Below are positions 1-4,368 of a stretch of DNA of 7,778 bases, piece after piece; within the stretch, counting starts at the first letter, position 1, and the number at the start of each line of letters is the position of its first letter. This DNA comes from Treponema sp. GTDB lineage: Bacteria > Spirochaetota > Spirochaetia > Treponematales > Breznakiellaceae. The notes beneath the pieces are model-generated. The model saw only the letters and a list, made by a program, of their open reading frames with translations. It ran no database searches and was not told the origin of the DNA. The position numbers and the translations under genes were made by a program. The stretch spans positions 1 to 7,778 of the forward strand of contig WRAL01000058.1 of the NCBI GenBank assembly GCA_009780285.1. The letters run 5' to 3'.

Positions 1-117
1 ATCTCGCGGATGCAGATAGAGGATTTAATCCTGGAATATGGGCCTTCGATGATTTTTGTCGAGCACGACCGGGAATTCTGCGAGCGCGTGGCGACGAGGA
101 CGATGCGGCTGGGGTGA
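1..117 (+). CDS. ABC-F family ATPase, C-terminal end (partial, 5' part outside window)
   Basis: The open frame from base 1 encodes 38 residues ending MRLG and a TGA stop. It contains the switch/H-loop segment MIFVEHDREFCERVAT, which matches the end of the second ATPase domain of ABC-F proteins of the Lsa/Vga/Msr type. These are cytosolic ATPases without membrane domains that act on the ribosome, and many displace ribosome-targeting antibiotics. The Walker A, signature and Walker B motifs would lie before the window. The same sequence recurs at 2542-2664 after the restriction-modification cassette, so this is one of two copies of the gene's 3' end. Because the frame is open at base 1, this copy may belong to the intact gene, but the window cannot prove that. 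The family assignment rests on the longer second copy, and the exact subfamily cannot be told from so little sequence. Confidence 0.72.
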   Translation: MSRMQIEDLILEYGPSMIFVEHDREFCERVATRTMRLG

Positions 118-123
118 TGCGCG
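1..123 (+). repeat. Direct repeat, copy 1 (ABC-F 3' end)
   Basis: Bases 1-123 match bases 2542-2664 at 121 of 123 positions, at a constant offset of 2541. The two mismatches are at 9/2550 (CGG versus CGA, both Arg) and 109/2650 (CTG versus TTG, both Leu). Identity ends abruptly after GGGGTGATGCGCG, just past the ABC-F stop codon. The left limit lies at or beyond the window edge. The pair brackets the whole restriction-modification cassette. Confidence 0.95.
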
Positions 124-147
124 CATGAGCGAATATTCATATGGAAG

Positions 148-1206
148 CTAATGCTTCACACCGGGCTTATCTCCAAGGGCAAAAAATATCGTCTGGTCAA
201 ATCGCCTTTCTGGGCTTAAATGTTTTTCACCGCCTCCAAGAATGATCTCCGACAGAATATCTTTTTTCAGCGCCGGTTCTAATCTACGAGGAGACTTCAT
301 GTAATTTCGAGTTATTCTTCCGCTCATCGCAAATTCCTTGTCTGTTTGATGCTCGAAAGCCATTTCGGTGTAAATCTGATAAATGTTCGTTTTATGTTGA
401 ACGCTTATCTCAAACAAAATACGCGCGAGCCTTGCGGCGCTTCTTGTGGAACGGGAGATATTCGCTGGATCTCCTTTCGCGGACTCTATGAAAAGGCGGC
501 TCAAGGCAAAATCACTCCACACAAAGATATCGAAAGCGTTATCGTCCAGCAATGGACTTTTGCCCTTTGTTTTCCAAATAGGTTGCATCAAAAGTGGTTT
601 TTGGATGTCAATAAATTTTCGCTCGAAAACATTTAATGCGTTTATCAAGGCTGGCGTTTTATCAGCTATTTCGCGCTTATTTGACCAGTGTTGAATATTG
701 GCGCATACGGGCTCAAAAATCTCTCGTACTTCATCAAGCCTATTCTGTATGGATTGAACCATGCCAAGCGCCGCGTATTTCGTAGTGGCTGGCCTTATGA
801 CCAGTTCGCTTCCCCATTCTGCCTCCTGTAATTTTGACGTGCCGTCATCCGGCAATACCGTCAGTTTTATTTCAAGAGGAGTAATACAATTATTATCCAA
901 ATCTTTCACAACCAAATCTATTCCGCCGATGTCTTCGCGCGAAAACGCCTGATACGGATCAAACTTGGATTCAAAGCAAAAAATCAAGTCCTTGTTCGGG
1001 AGCTTTGTCCCGAAAACATCGTCGAAGGAAATTTCCGTGTTGACGATCTCAAAATCATCTGAAAGAGATATGTAGACGGGTTTTATGCCTTTGTCTCGCA
1101 TGTAACAGGCAAGGGCAACGGGAAAAGCGCTGTTGAATTGGCTCTTTCCCCAGAAGTCCTTCTTTGCCCTGTTTGAATGTTCTATGCCGTAGAGCGCTGG
1201 TTCCAT
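148..1206 (-). CDS. Type II restriction endonuclease, HindVP family
   Basis: This 352-residue protein is the endonuclease of a restriction-modification pair. It cuts DNA that the adjacent methyltransferase has not methylated. The N-terminus (ALYGIEHSNR, then FWGKSQFNSAFPVALACY) matches what I recall of the HindVP endonuclease family, whose named member cuts GRCGYC. A PD-(D/E)xK nuclease core is visible: Asp97 in GGIDLVV, then Glu112-Ile113-Lys114 in PLEIKLTVLPDD. The length is usual for the family. The ATG at 1206 is supported by a GGGGG Shine-Dalgarno on the minus strand (1216-1212), five bases before the start. The gene is divergent from the methyltransferase, and its stop lies only 24 bases from the end of the ABC-F repeat. 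It is AT-rich compared with the right-hand flank, which suggests transfer. The family call comes from remembered motifs, and the exact recognition site is inferred. Confidence 0.85.
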   Translation of the reverse strand: MEPALYGIEHSNRAKKDFWGKSQFNSAFPVALACYMRDKGIKPVYISLSDDFEIVNTEISFDDVFGTKLPNKDLIFCFESKFDPYQAFSREDIGGIDLVVKDLDNNCITPLEIKLTVLPDDGTSKLQEAEWGSELVIRPATTKYAALGMVQSIQNRLDEVREIFEPVCANIQHWSNKREIADKTPALINALNVFERKFIDIQKPLLMQPIWKTKGKSPLLDDNAFDIFVWSDFALSRLFIESAKGDPANISRSTRSAARLARILFEISVQHKTNIYQIYTEMAFEHQTDKEFAMSGRITRNYMKSPRRLEPALKKDILSEIILGGGEKHLSPERRFDQTIFFALGDKPGVKH

Positions 1207-1210
1207 TATA

Positions 1211-1225
1211 TCCCCCTTTTGGGGG
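1211..1225 (-). promoter_or_regulatory. Hairpin covering the endonuclease ribosome binding site
   Basis: On the minus strand the sequence CCCCC-AAAA-GGGGG (1225-1212) forms a five-G:C-pair stem with an A4 loop. Its GGGGG arm is the only Shine-Dalgarno candidate for the endonuclease, five bases before ATG at 1206. Folding would hide the ribosome binding site and lower translation of the endonuclease. It abuts, and overlaps by two bases, the larger inverted repeat at 1224-1243. The structure is seen in the sequence; the regulatory effect is inferred. Confidence 0.6.
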
Positions 1226-1243
1226 CGTCAACTACTTGACGCC
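1224..1243. promoter_or_regulatory. Inverted repeat with a GRCGYC site in each arm (putative operator)
   Basis: This is a perfect inverted repeat with arms GGCGTCAA and TTGACGCC around CTAC. Each arm contains a GRCGYC match: GGCGTC at 1225-1230 less one base (1224-1229) and GACGCC at 1238-1243. The right arm overlaps the methyltransferase -35 box TTGACG (1236-1241). The element also lies in the presumed 5' leader of the endonuclease mRNA. It could bind the methyltransferase or the small cassette protein, or sense methylation. The structure is seen; the operator role is inferred. Confidence 0.65.
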
Positions 1244-1264
1244 TTTCTGACAATTGTGTATATT
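1236..1264 (+). promoter_or_regulatory. Promoter of the methyltransferase gene
   Basis: The -35 box TTGACG (1236-1241), a 17-base spacer and the -10 box TATATT (1259-1264) closely fit the housekeeping sigma-70 consensus. Initiation would be expected near 1270-1272, which coincides with the ATG at 1272, so the mRNA would have almost no leader. The -35 box lies inside the inverted repeat carrying the two GRCGYC sites. Confidence 0.7.
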
Positions 1265-1271
1265 CCTAGCT

Positions 1272-2204
1272 ATGTATACCAAGAAAACGCCATTGAGAGC
1301 AATAGACCTGTTTTGCGGAGTCGGCGGGCTGTCCCTGGGCTTTGAGCGCGCCGGAATACCGGTTTTGGCGAGTTTTGATAATTGGGAAAAAGCCCTGAGC
1401 ATTTACAACGCGAATTTTTCTCATAACGCGCTAAAATTGGATCTTTCGAATGTTGGCGCGGCCGTGGAGAAACTTAAAGATTATCCTGCCAACGTGATAA
1501 TCGGCGGTCCTCCTTGCCAAGATTTTTCACATGCCGGCAAGCGCAAGGAAAAAGACCGAGCAGAGCTTACCAAATGTTTTGCGGAAATCGTGGTTGCTCT
1601 GAGCCCAAAAATATTTGTGATGGAAAACGTGGGCCGCATAATAAAGAGCCACGCGTGGGAGGCAGCCAAACAAATCTTAAAATCAGGCGGATACGGTTTG
1701 ACTGAAAATATTTTAGATGCCAGTTACTGCGGCTGTCCTCAGATTCGCAAACGGTTTTTTTGCATTGGCGTTCTGGATAAGCCTGATAATGCTTTAGAGT
1801 CTTACATTGAGAAAAATATTTCACCAAAACAGATGACTGTCAGGGATTATTTTGGCGACAGAATAGATACTGACTATTATTATCGCCATCCCCGCAATTA
1901 TTCCCGACGGGCCATTTATTCCATCGATGAGGCAAGCCCAACGATTCGAGGGATGAACCGCCCTATCCCCAAAGGCTATCCGGGACATTCTGGAGACGCA
2001 ACGACGGATGCTTGCCAGGTGCGTCCTTTGACCACGTTGGAACGTTCGCAAATTCAAACTTTCCCGGATAATTTTATTTGGGAGGGATCAAAAACAGATA
2101 TTGAGCAAATGGTTGGCAATGCCGTTCCCGTAAATTTGGCAAAATTTGTCGCTCATGCAATTATTGAATATTGCAACGCAGAAGAGGGCAAAAATGAACT
2201 CTGA
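1272..2204 (+). CDS. DNA (cytosine-5-)-methyltransferase, type II modification enzyme
   Basis: The protein transfers a methyl group from S-adenosylmethionine to carbon 5 of cytosine within the recognition site, protecting host DNA from the divergent endonuclease. From ATG at 1272 it has 310 residues and the C5-methylase motifs in order: I, DLFCGVGGLSLGF (12-24); IV, GGPPCQDFSHAGKR with catalytic Cys82 (78-91); VI, MENV (117-120); VIII, QIRKRFFCIGV (157-167); and X, QMVGNAVPVNLAKF (279-292). The target-recognition region lies at about 186-275 and includes SPTIRGMNRPIPKGYPGHSGDA. A TTG at 1254 would add six residues, but it lies upstream of the -10 box at 1259-1264 and would not be in the transcript, so ATG at 1272 is preferred. 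No Shine-Dalgarno precedes it, which suggests leaderless translation. The specificity (probably GRCGYC) is inferred from the endonuclease family. It is AT-rich like the rest of the cassette. Confidence 0.95.
   Translation: MYTKKTPLRAIDLFCGVGGLSLGFERAGIPVLASFDNWEKALSIYNANFSHNALKLDLSNVGAAVEKLKDYPANVIIGGPPCQDFSHAGKRKEKDRAELTKCFAEIVVALSPKIFVMENVGRIIKSHAWEAAKQILKSGGYGLTENILDASYCGCPQIRKRFFCIGVLDKPDNALESYIEKNISPKQMTVRDYFGDRIDTDYYYRHPRNYSRRAIYSIDEASPTIRGMNRPIPKGYPGHSGDATTDACQVRPLTTLERSQIQTFPDNFIWEGSKTDIEQMVGNAVPVNLAKFVAHAIIEYCNAEEGKNEL
1273..1302 (-). promoter_or_regulatory. Possible promoter of the endonuclease gene
   Basis: On the minus strand a TTGCTC -35-like box (1302-1297), an 18-base spacer ending in an extended TGG, and a TATACA -10 box (1278-1273) point toward the endonuclease. 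Transcription would start near 1266, giving a leader of about 60 bases that includes both hairpins. It sits inside the first codons of the methyltransferase gene and would overlap the methyltransferase promoter footprint. The -35 match is only moderate. Confidence 0.4.
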
Positions 2205-2439
2205 ATATGCGGATTTCAGAGAATGGCTACGCGATGAAAAGCATTTGTCAAAAAATTCCGCAGATGACGTTATTTCGCGTATCAGACGCGCAAAAAATAT
2301 TATGGATTTCGATGTGCCTCTTGAGATTGAAACTTTGTTGTTTCACTTCATGGGGAAACCCGCGTTTAAGGCGCTGACAATAACCGTAAGATCGCAACTG
2401 AAAAGAGCGATAAAATTATATAAGGAATTTCAACCTTGA
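2194..2439 (+). CDS. Small protein resembling a lone integrase SAM-like (core-binding) domain
   Basis: This is an 81-residue protein that overlaps the methyltransferase stop by 11 bases and is therefore translationally coupled to it. It has its own Shine-Dalgarno, GAGGG (2184-2188), five bases before the ATG. An upstream in-frame ATG at 2146 lies deeper in the methyltransferase gene and lacks such support. The pattern FREWLRDEKHLSKNSADDVISRIRRA (residues 8-33) and the end TVRSQLKRAIKLYKEF resemble the first and last helices of the N-terminal SAM-like domain of tyrosine recombinases. No catalytic domain (Arg...His-x-x-Arg...Tyr) follows, so it cannot be a recombinase alone. It does not look like a classical helix-turn-helix C protein. 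A plausible role is DNA binding or regulation within the restriction-modification operon. The gene being real is well supported; the function is a guess. Confidence 0.75.
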   Translation: MNSEYADFREWLRDEKHLSKNSADDVISRIRRAKNIMDFDVPLEIETLLFHFMGKPAFKALTITVRSQLKRAIKLYKEFQP

Positions 2440-2454
2440 ACTCCAATTTTTTTT
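2424..2454 (+). terminator. Weak intrinsic terminator after the methyltransferase operon
   Basis: An imperfect inverted repeat, GGA at 2424-2426 with TCC at 2442-2444 and TTCAA/TTGAA inside it, spans the stop codon of the small gene. It is followed by eight T residues (2447-2454). The T-run is clear but the stem is poor, so termination may be partial. Confidence 0.4.
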
Positions 2455-2475
2455 CTAATCGGGAGGACATGGGGG

Positions 2476-2658
2476 ATGAAGGCAAGGGGGCAGCGCGCCG
2501 GGCTTTATGTTTGGGACGAGCCGCTTAACTACGTGGACGTGATCTCGCGAATGCAGATAGAGGATTTAATCCTGGAATATGGGCCTTCGATGATTTTTGT
2601 CGAGCACGACCGGGAATTCTGCGAGCGCGTGGCGACGAGGACGATGCGGTTGGGGTGA
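2476..2658 (+). pseudogene. ABC-F ATPase 3' fragment (duplicated remnant)
   Basis: These 60 codons show the end of the second ATPase domain of an ABC-F protein: the Walker B region LYVWDEPLNYVDV, then the H-loop segment FVEHDREFCE, ending MRLG. They carry about 44-50 more bases of the gene than the first copy shows in this window. Before AGLYVWDEP the expected LSGGQ signature and Walker A are absent, and the sequence turns into unrelated DNA with a T-run. This is therefore a truncated fragment and not a gene, although a GGGAGGA (2461-2467) precedes a possible ATG. The last 117 bases match bases 1-117 with two silent differences. The intact gene probably lies to the left of the window. If instead the left copy is the truncated one, this could be the displaced native end. 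Confidence 0.75.
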
Positions 2659-2664
2659 TGCGCG
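2542..2664 (+). repeat. Direct repeat, copy 2 (ABC-F 3' end)
   Basis: This is the second copy of the 123-base repeat described at the left edge. After base 2664 the two copies diverge completely (CATGAGC after copy 1, TGGATGA after copy 2). Homology may extend left of 2542, but the matching part of copy 1 is outside the window. Confidence 0.95.
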
Positions 2665-2715
2665 TGGATGAAGAAGGCTGCGACATGCCGGTTTCGGGAT
2701 TGTTTCGGAAGCCGC

Positions 2716-2744
2716 TTGATGTATGGCTACGGGCGTGGTATGGT
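2716..2744 (+). promoter_or_regulatory. Promoter of the GNAT gene
   Basis: TTGATG (2716-2721), a 17-base spacer ending in the extended -10 triplet TGG, and TATGGT (2739-2744) form a reasonable sigma-70 promoter. Initiation near 2751 would give a leader of about 70 bases before the acetyltransferase ATG. No clear attenuator was seen in that leader. Confidence 0.5.
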
Positions 2745-2821
2745 TTAGTATGAGGCAAAAGTAGCGGCTGCTGTCTGTAGACACATGTGCCCTCAAGACT
2801 CAGATAAGGAAGTGTTTTTTG

Positions 2822-3415
2822 ATGAACATTGAAATCCAAAGATTAACCCCCGAGCTTGCAGAAGAGTATGCGCATTTTTTTGACGTTACTGCGCACAATA
2901 ACACTAATAACGGCGCTAAGTGTTTTTGTGTTACTTTTTGCAGCGACAATGTTTACCGCAATGGAGGCAAGCATTGGTATTCATCTCCCGACGAAAGAAG
3001 ATTACATGGCATTCAACGTGTTCGAGATAGCGATATACAAGGCTACTTCGCATATTATAACAACGAGATTGTGGGCTGGTGCAACGCCAATGCAAAATCT
3101 GATTGCCAAGAAATCATAAGCTATATGCGTCCCGTGGGTATTCCTGTGGAAGAATGCCGTGCGGAAGAGAAGGTCAAGTTCGTTTTTTGTTTTGCGATCG
3201 CTCCAAAGGCACAAAGGATGGGCATAGCAACTAACCTATTGGAATACATTTGCAAAGATGCCTTTAATGACGGTTTCGATTTTATAGAGGCACAAACGCA
3301 GAAGGAACTAGCGGATGATGGTTTTAGGGGACCGCTGGCGATGTATGAAAAATGCGGATTTACGATATATGCTGAGCAAGAAGGCAAAATAGTTTTACGA
3401 AAGGCATTGAGATAA
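2822..3415 (+). CDS. GNAT family N-acetyltransferase
   Basis: This 197-residue acetyltransferase would move an acetyl group from acetyl-CoA to an amine of an unknown substrate in the cytosol. The core is at about residues 70-182: IQGYFAYYNNEIVGWCNA (beta strands 2-3), FVFCFAIAPKAQRMGIATNLLEYI with the CoA pyrophosphate-binding motif Q131-R-M-G134-I-A136, then FDFIEAQ and the C-terminal MYEKCGFTIY. The N-terminal HNNTNNGAKCFCVTFCSDN contains three cysteines typical of this GNAT subgroup, which I recall from clostridia and spirochaetes. ATG at 2822 is preferred over TTG at 2819. AAGGA (2806-2810) is a Shine-Dalgarno candidate with a rather long spacing of 11. It is more AT-rich than the genes to its right. 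Neither its neighbours nor its motifs identify the substrate; a drug-modifying role is possible but unsupported. Confidence 0.88.
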   Translation: MNIEIQRLTPELAEEYAHFFDVTAHNNTNNGAKCFCVTFCSDNVYRNGGKHWYSSPDERRLHGIQRVRDSDIQGYFAYYNNEIVGWCNANAKSDCQEIISYMRPVGIPVEECRAEEKVKFVFCFAIAPKAQRMGIATNLLEYICKDAFNDGFDFIEAQTQKELADDGFRGPLAMYEKCGFTIYAEQEGKIVLRKALR

Positions 3416-3420
3416 TGGAC

Positions 3421-3451
3421 TTGTTCGGAACCCCCATTGGTTCCCGAACAA
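3421..3451. repeat. Inverted repeat after the GNAT gene
   Basis: TTGTTCG and CGAACAA form a 7-bp stem, continued inward by G:C with one bulged C and AACC/GGTT, with the loop CCCATT. It starts six bases after the GNAT stop. There is no T-run, so it may be a factor-assisted terminator or a 3'-end-stabilising hairpin rather than a classical terminator. Confidence 0.6.
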
Positions 3452-3515
3452 GAAGAGACGGATGGAAAAAGGACGATCGGAGCCGATGCGGGGCTTCTCG
3501 ACCGAAGGGCTCATT

Positions 3516-3983
3516 ATGGAAGATTTGCGTAACCTGCAGGATGAAATCGCCAGGATTATCGAAAGGGAAAGCGGCGAAACCGGCCACGACTTTACTAACG
3601 GCGCGTTTGAGGGTCTTGGCTGGCTAAACTTCCATTACCGGTGCTCGACCTACGACGGCCCATACCCGAGGATTGCGCTGAAGCTTCAAAAGAACGCCGT
3701 CCATTTGTATCTTATGGTGTGGGTTGACGGCGAGCCTCCCCTGAAACGCTACGCCGAGCTTTTTGGCAAATCGGCGGTCGGGCGATGCTGTCTTCGCATC
3801 AAGTTTCTGGACGACGAAAGACGGAAGGCCATCGCGGAAATCGTTCGGATCGCGATTGGCGAGAATCAAAAGAAGCAGGACGAGAGTACGGTTAGGGGGG
3901 AGGAATCGGGGGAACGGCGCTCCCTCCCCCGATCAATTCCGGCGTCGCCCCCTATCCAACCTGCCTGCGATAGCTTGGGTTAG
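3516..3983 (+). CDS. DUF1801 / YdhG-like protein
   Basis: The protein has 155 residues from ATG at 3516, chosen because GAAGGG (3504-3509) stands six bases before it. An ATG at 3462 would add 18 residues with no good binding site. The segment YAELFGKSAVGRCCLRIKFLDDERRKAIAEIVRIAI (about 79-114) matches the C-terminal part of DUF1801/YdhG-like proteins, a small domain family of uncertain function distantly related to frataxin-like folds. The earlier segment, with ALKLQKNAVHLYLMVWVDGEPPL, fits its beta sheet. Residues from about 121 on (DESTVRGEESGERRSLPRSIP...) are low-complexity and unconserved, and are encoded by palindromic DNA. The natural stop may have been lost, or the tail may be translated without function. 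It is probably expressed separately from the GNAT gene. No partner is evident. Confidence 0.65.
   Translation: MEDLRNLQDEIARIIERESGETGHDFTNGAFEGLGWLNFHYRCSTYDGPYPRIALKLQKNAVHLYLMVWVDGEPPLKRYAELFGKSAVGRCCLRIKFLDDERRKAIAEIVRIAIGENQKKQDESTVRGEESGERRSLPRSIPASPPIQPACDSLG
3905..3933. repeat. Palindromic hairpin inside the 3' tail of the DUF1801-like gene
   Basis: ATCGGGGGA (3905-3913) and TCCCCCGAT (3925-3933) form a perfect 9-bp stem with an 11-base loop. GGAAT (3902-3906) and ATTCC (3936-3940) can extend it with a bulge. It has no T-run. The motif CCCCCGATCA (3926-3935) recurs at 4041-4050 in another hairpin, so these may be members of a small dispersed palindromic repeat. Confidence 0.6.
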
Positions 3984-4254
3984 GGAACCGCTAAAATGAT
4001 GCTATTGGAGCGCCGGTTTGAACGACACGCCATGCTGCGGCCCCCGATCAGGTCGGGGGAAAACGACAGGCGACGGCTTGCCTCGCGCCCTTTCCCCCGT
4101 CCCTGGCGCTATTTCCCGCCCAAACGGCCAAGCAGAAGCGCCTCGGCATCGGCGTTCCAAAGCTCGCGATGGCCGTAAACGGCATTTTGCCCCCACGCTG
4201 CGCCAAAACTCTAGGGAAAATGCGCTTGCCGGCCCGCGCATTGGCCATTTGCAC
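3984..4254. other. GC-rich stretch without a convincing gene
   Basis: Several overlapping open frames occur on both strands here, as is common in GC-rich DNA. None has a ribosome binding site, a recognisable domain or natural composition; the predicted peptides are rich in Arg, Pro, Gly and Ala. The stretch contains the hairpin at 4041-4059. The minus-strand translation (4002-4280) resembles, from memory, hypothetical ORFs seen repeatedly in termite-gut treponemes, which would fit a dispersed non-coding repeat. This is unverified. No RNA gene was recognised. Confidence 0.45.
4041..4059. repeat. Small GC-rich hairpin
   Basis: CCCCCGA (4041-4047) and TCGGGGG (4053-4059) form a 7-bp stem around TCAGG. 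It shares CCCCCGATCA with the hairpin at 3905-3933. It is followed by AAAACG, with no T-run on the plus strand. Confidence 0.55.
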
Positions 4255-4283
4255 TTGACAAACATAGTAATCTGCACCATAAT
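4255..4283 (+). promoter_or_regulatory. Promoter of the EreA/ChaN-like gene
   Basis: A perfect -35 box TTGACA (4255-4260), a 17-base spacer and CATAAT (4278-4283, one mismatch to the -10 consensus) make a strong sigma-70 promoter. Transcription should begin near 4290, inside the palindrome at 4287-4302. That leaves a leader of about 80 bases with a good ribosome binding site at its end. Confidence 0.75.
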
Positions 4284-4286
4284 CTA

Positions 4287-4302
4287 ATATGACATGTCAT
4301 AT
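4287..4302. promoter_or_regulatory. Palindromic operator at the transcription start
   Basis: ATATGACATGTCATAT is a perfect 16-bp palindrome placed just downstream of the -10 box, over the expected start of transcription. That is the usual place for a repressor of the TetR, MarR or GntR type. No regulator gene is present in the window. The palindrome is seen; the operator role is inferred. Confidence 0.55.
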
Positions 4303-4368
4303 AATATGGACGGCATGTAATACTGCCAGGCCAGCACATCGGCCAACGAAGAGAGAGGAGGATCTGCT

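Noticed and set aside
346..952. Plus-strand open frames at 346-636, 446-694 and 761-952
   Set aside because: They are antisense to the endonuclease gene, have no domain or ribosome binding site, and disappear as shadows of that gene.
1205..1231. TTGACG-N15-TATAAT on the minus strand as the endonuclease promoter
   Set aside because: The TATAAT overlaps the endonuclease ATG, so transcription would begin inside the gene, and the 15-base spacer is too short. It is probably a by-product of the palindrome and AT-rich start.
1254..1271. TTG at 1254 as methyltransferase start
   Set aside because: It lies before and within the likely -10 box, so it would not be transcribed. It has no Shine-Dalgarno, and motif I spacing is normal from ATG 1272.
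2146..2193. ATG at 2146 as start of the small cassette gene
   Set aside because: It would give a 48-base longer overlap with the methyltransferase and has no binding site, while ATG at 2194 has GAGGG at the right distance.
2525..2839. Minus-strand open frames over the ABC-F fragment
   Set aside because: They are Pro/Ser/Arg-rich translations opposite a recognisable ABC-F sequence, without coding signals.
3421..3451. Hairpin after the GNAT gene as a classical intrinsic terminator
   Set aside because: No T-run follows it, so it is listed only as an inverted repeat.
4002..4287. Overlapping ORFs on both strands (4002-4280, 4018-4287, 4048-4254)
   Set aside because: GC-rich DNA lacks stops in several frames at once. 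The peptides have biased composition, no domain and no ribosome binding site, so they are treated as a non-coding block instead.
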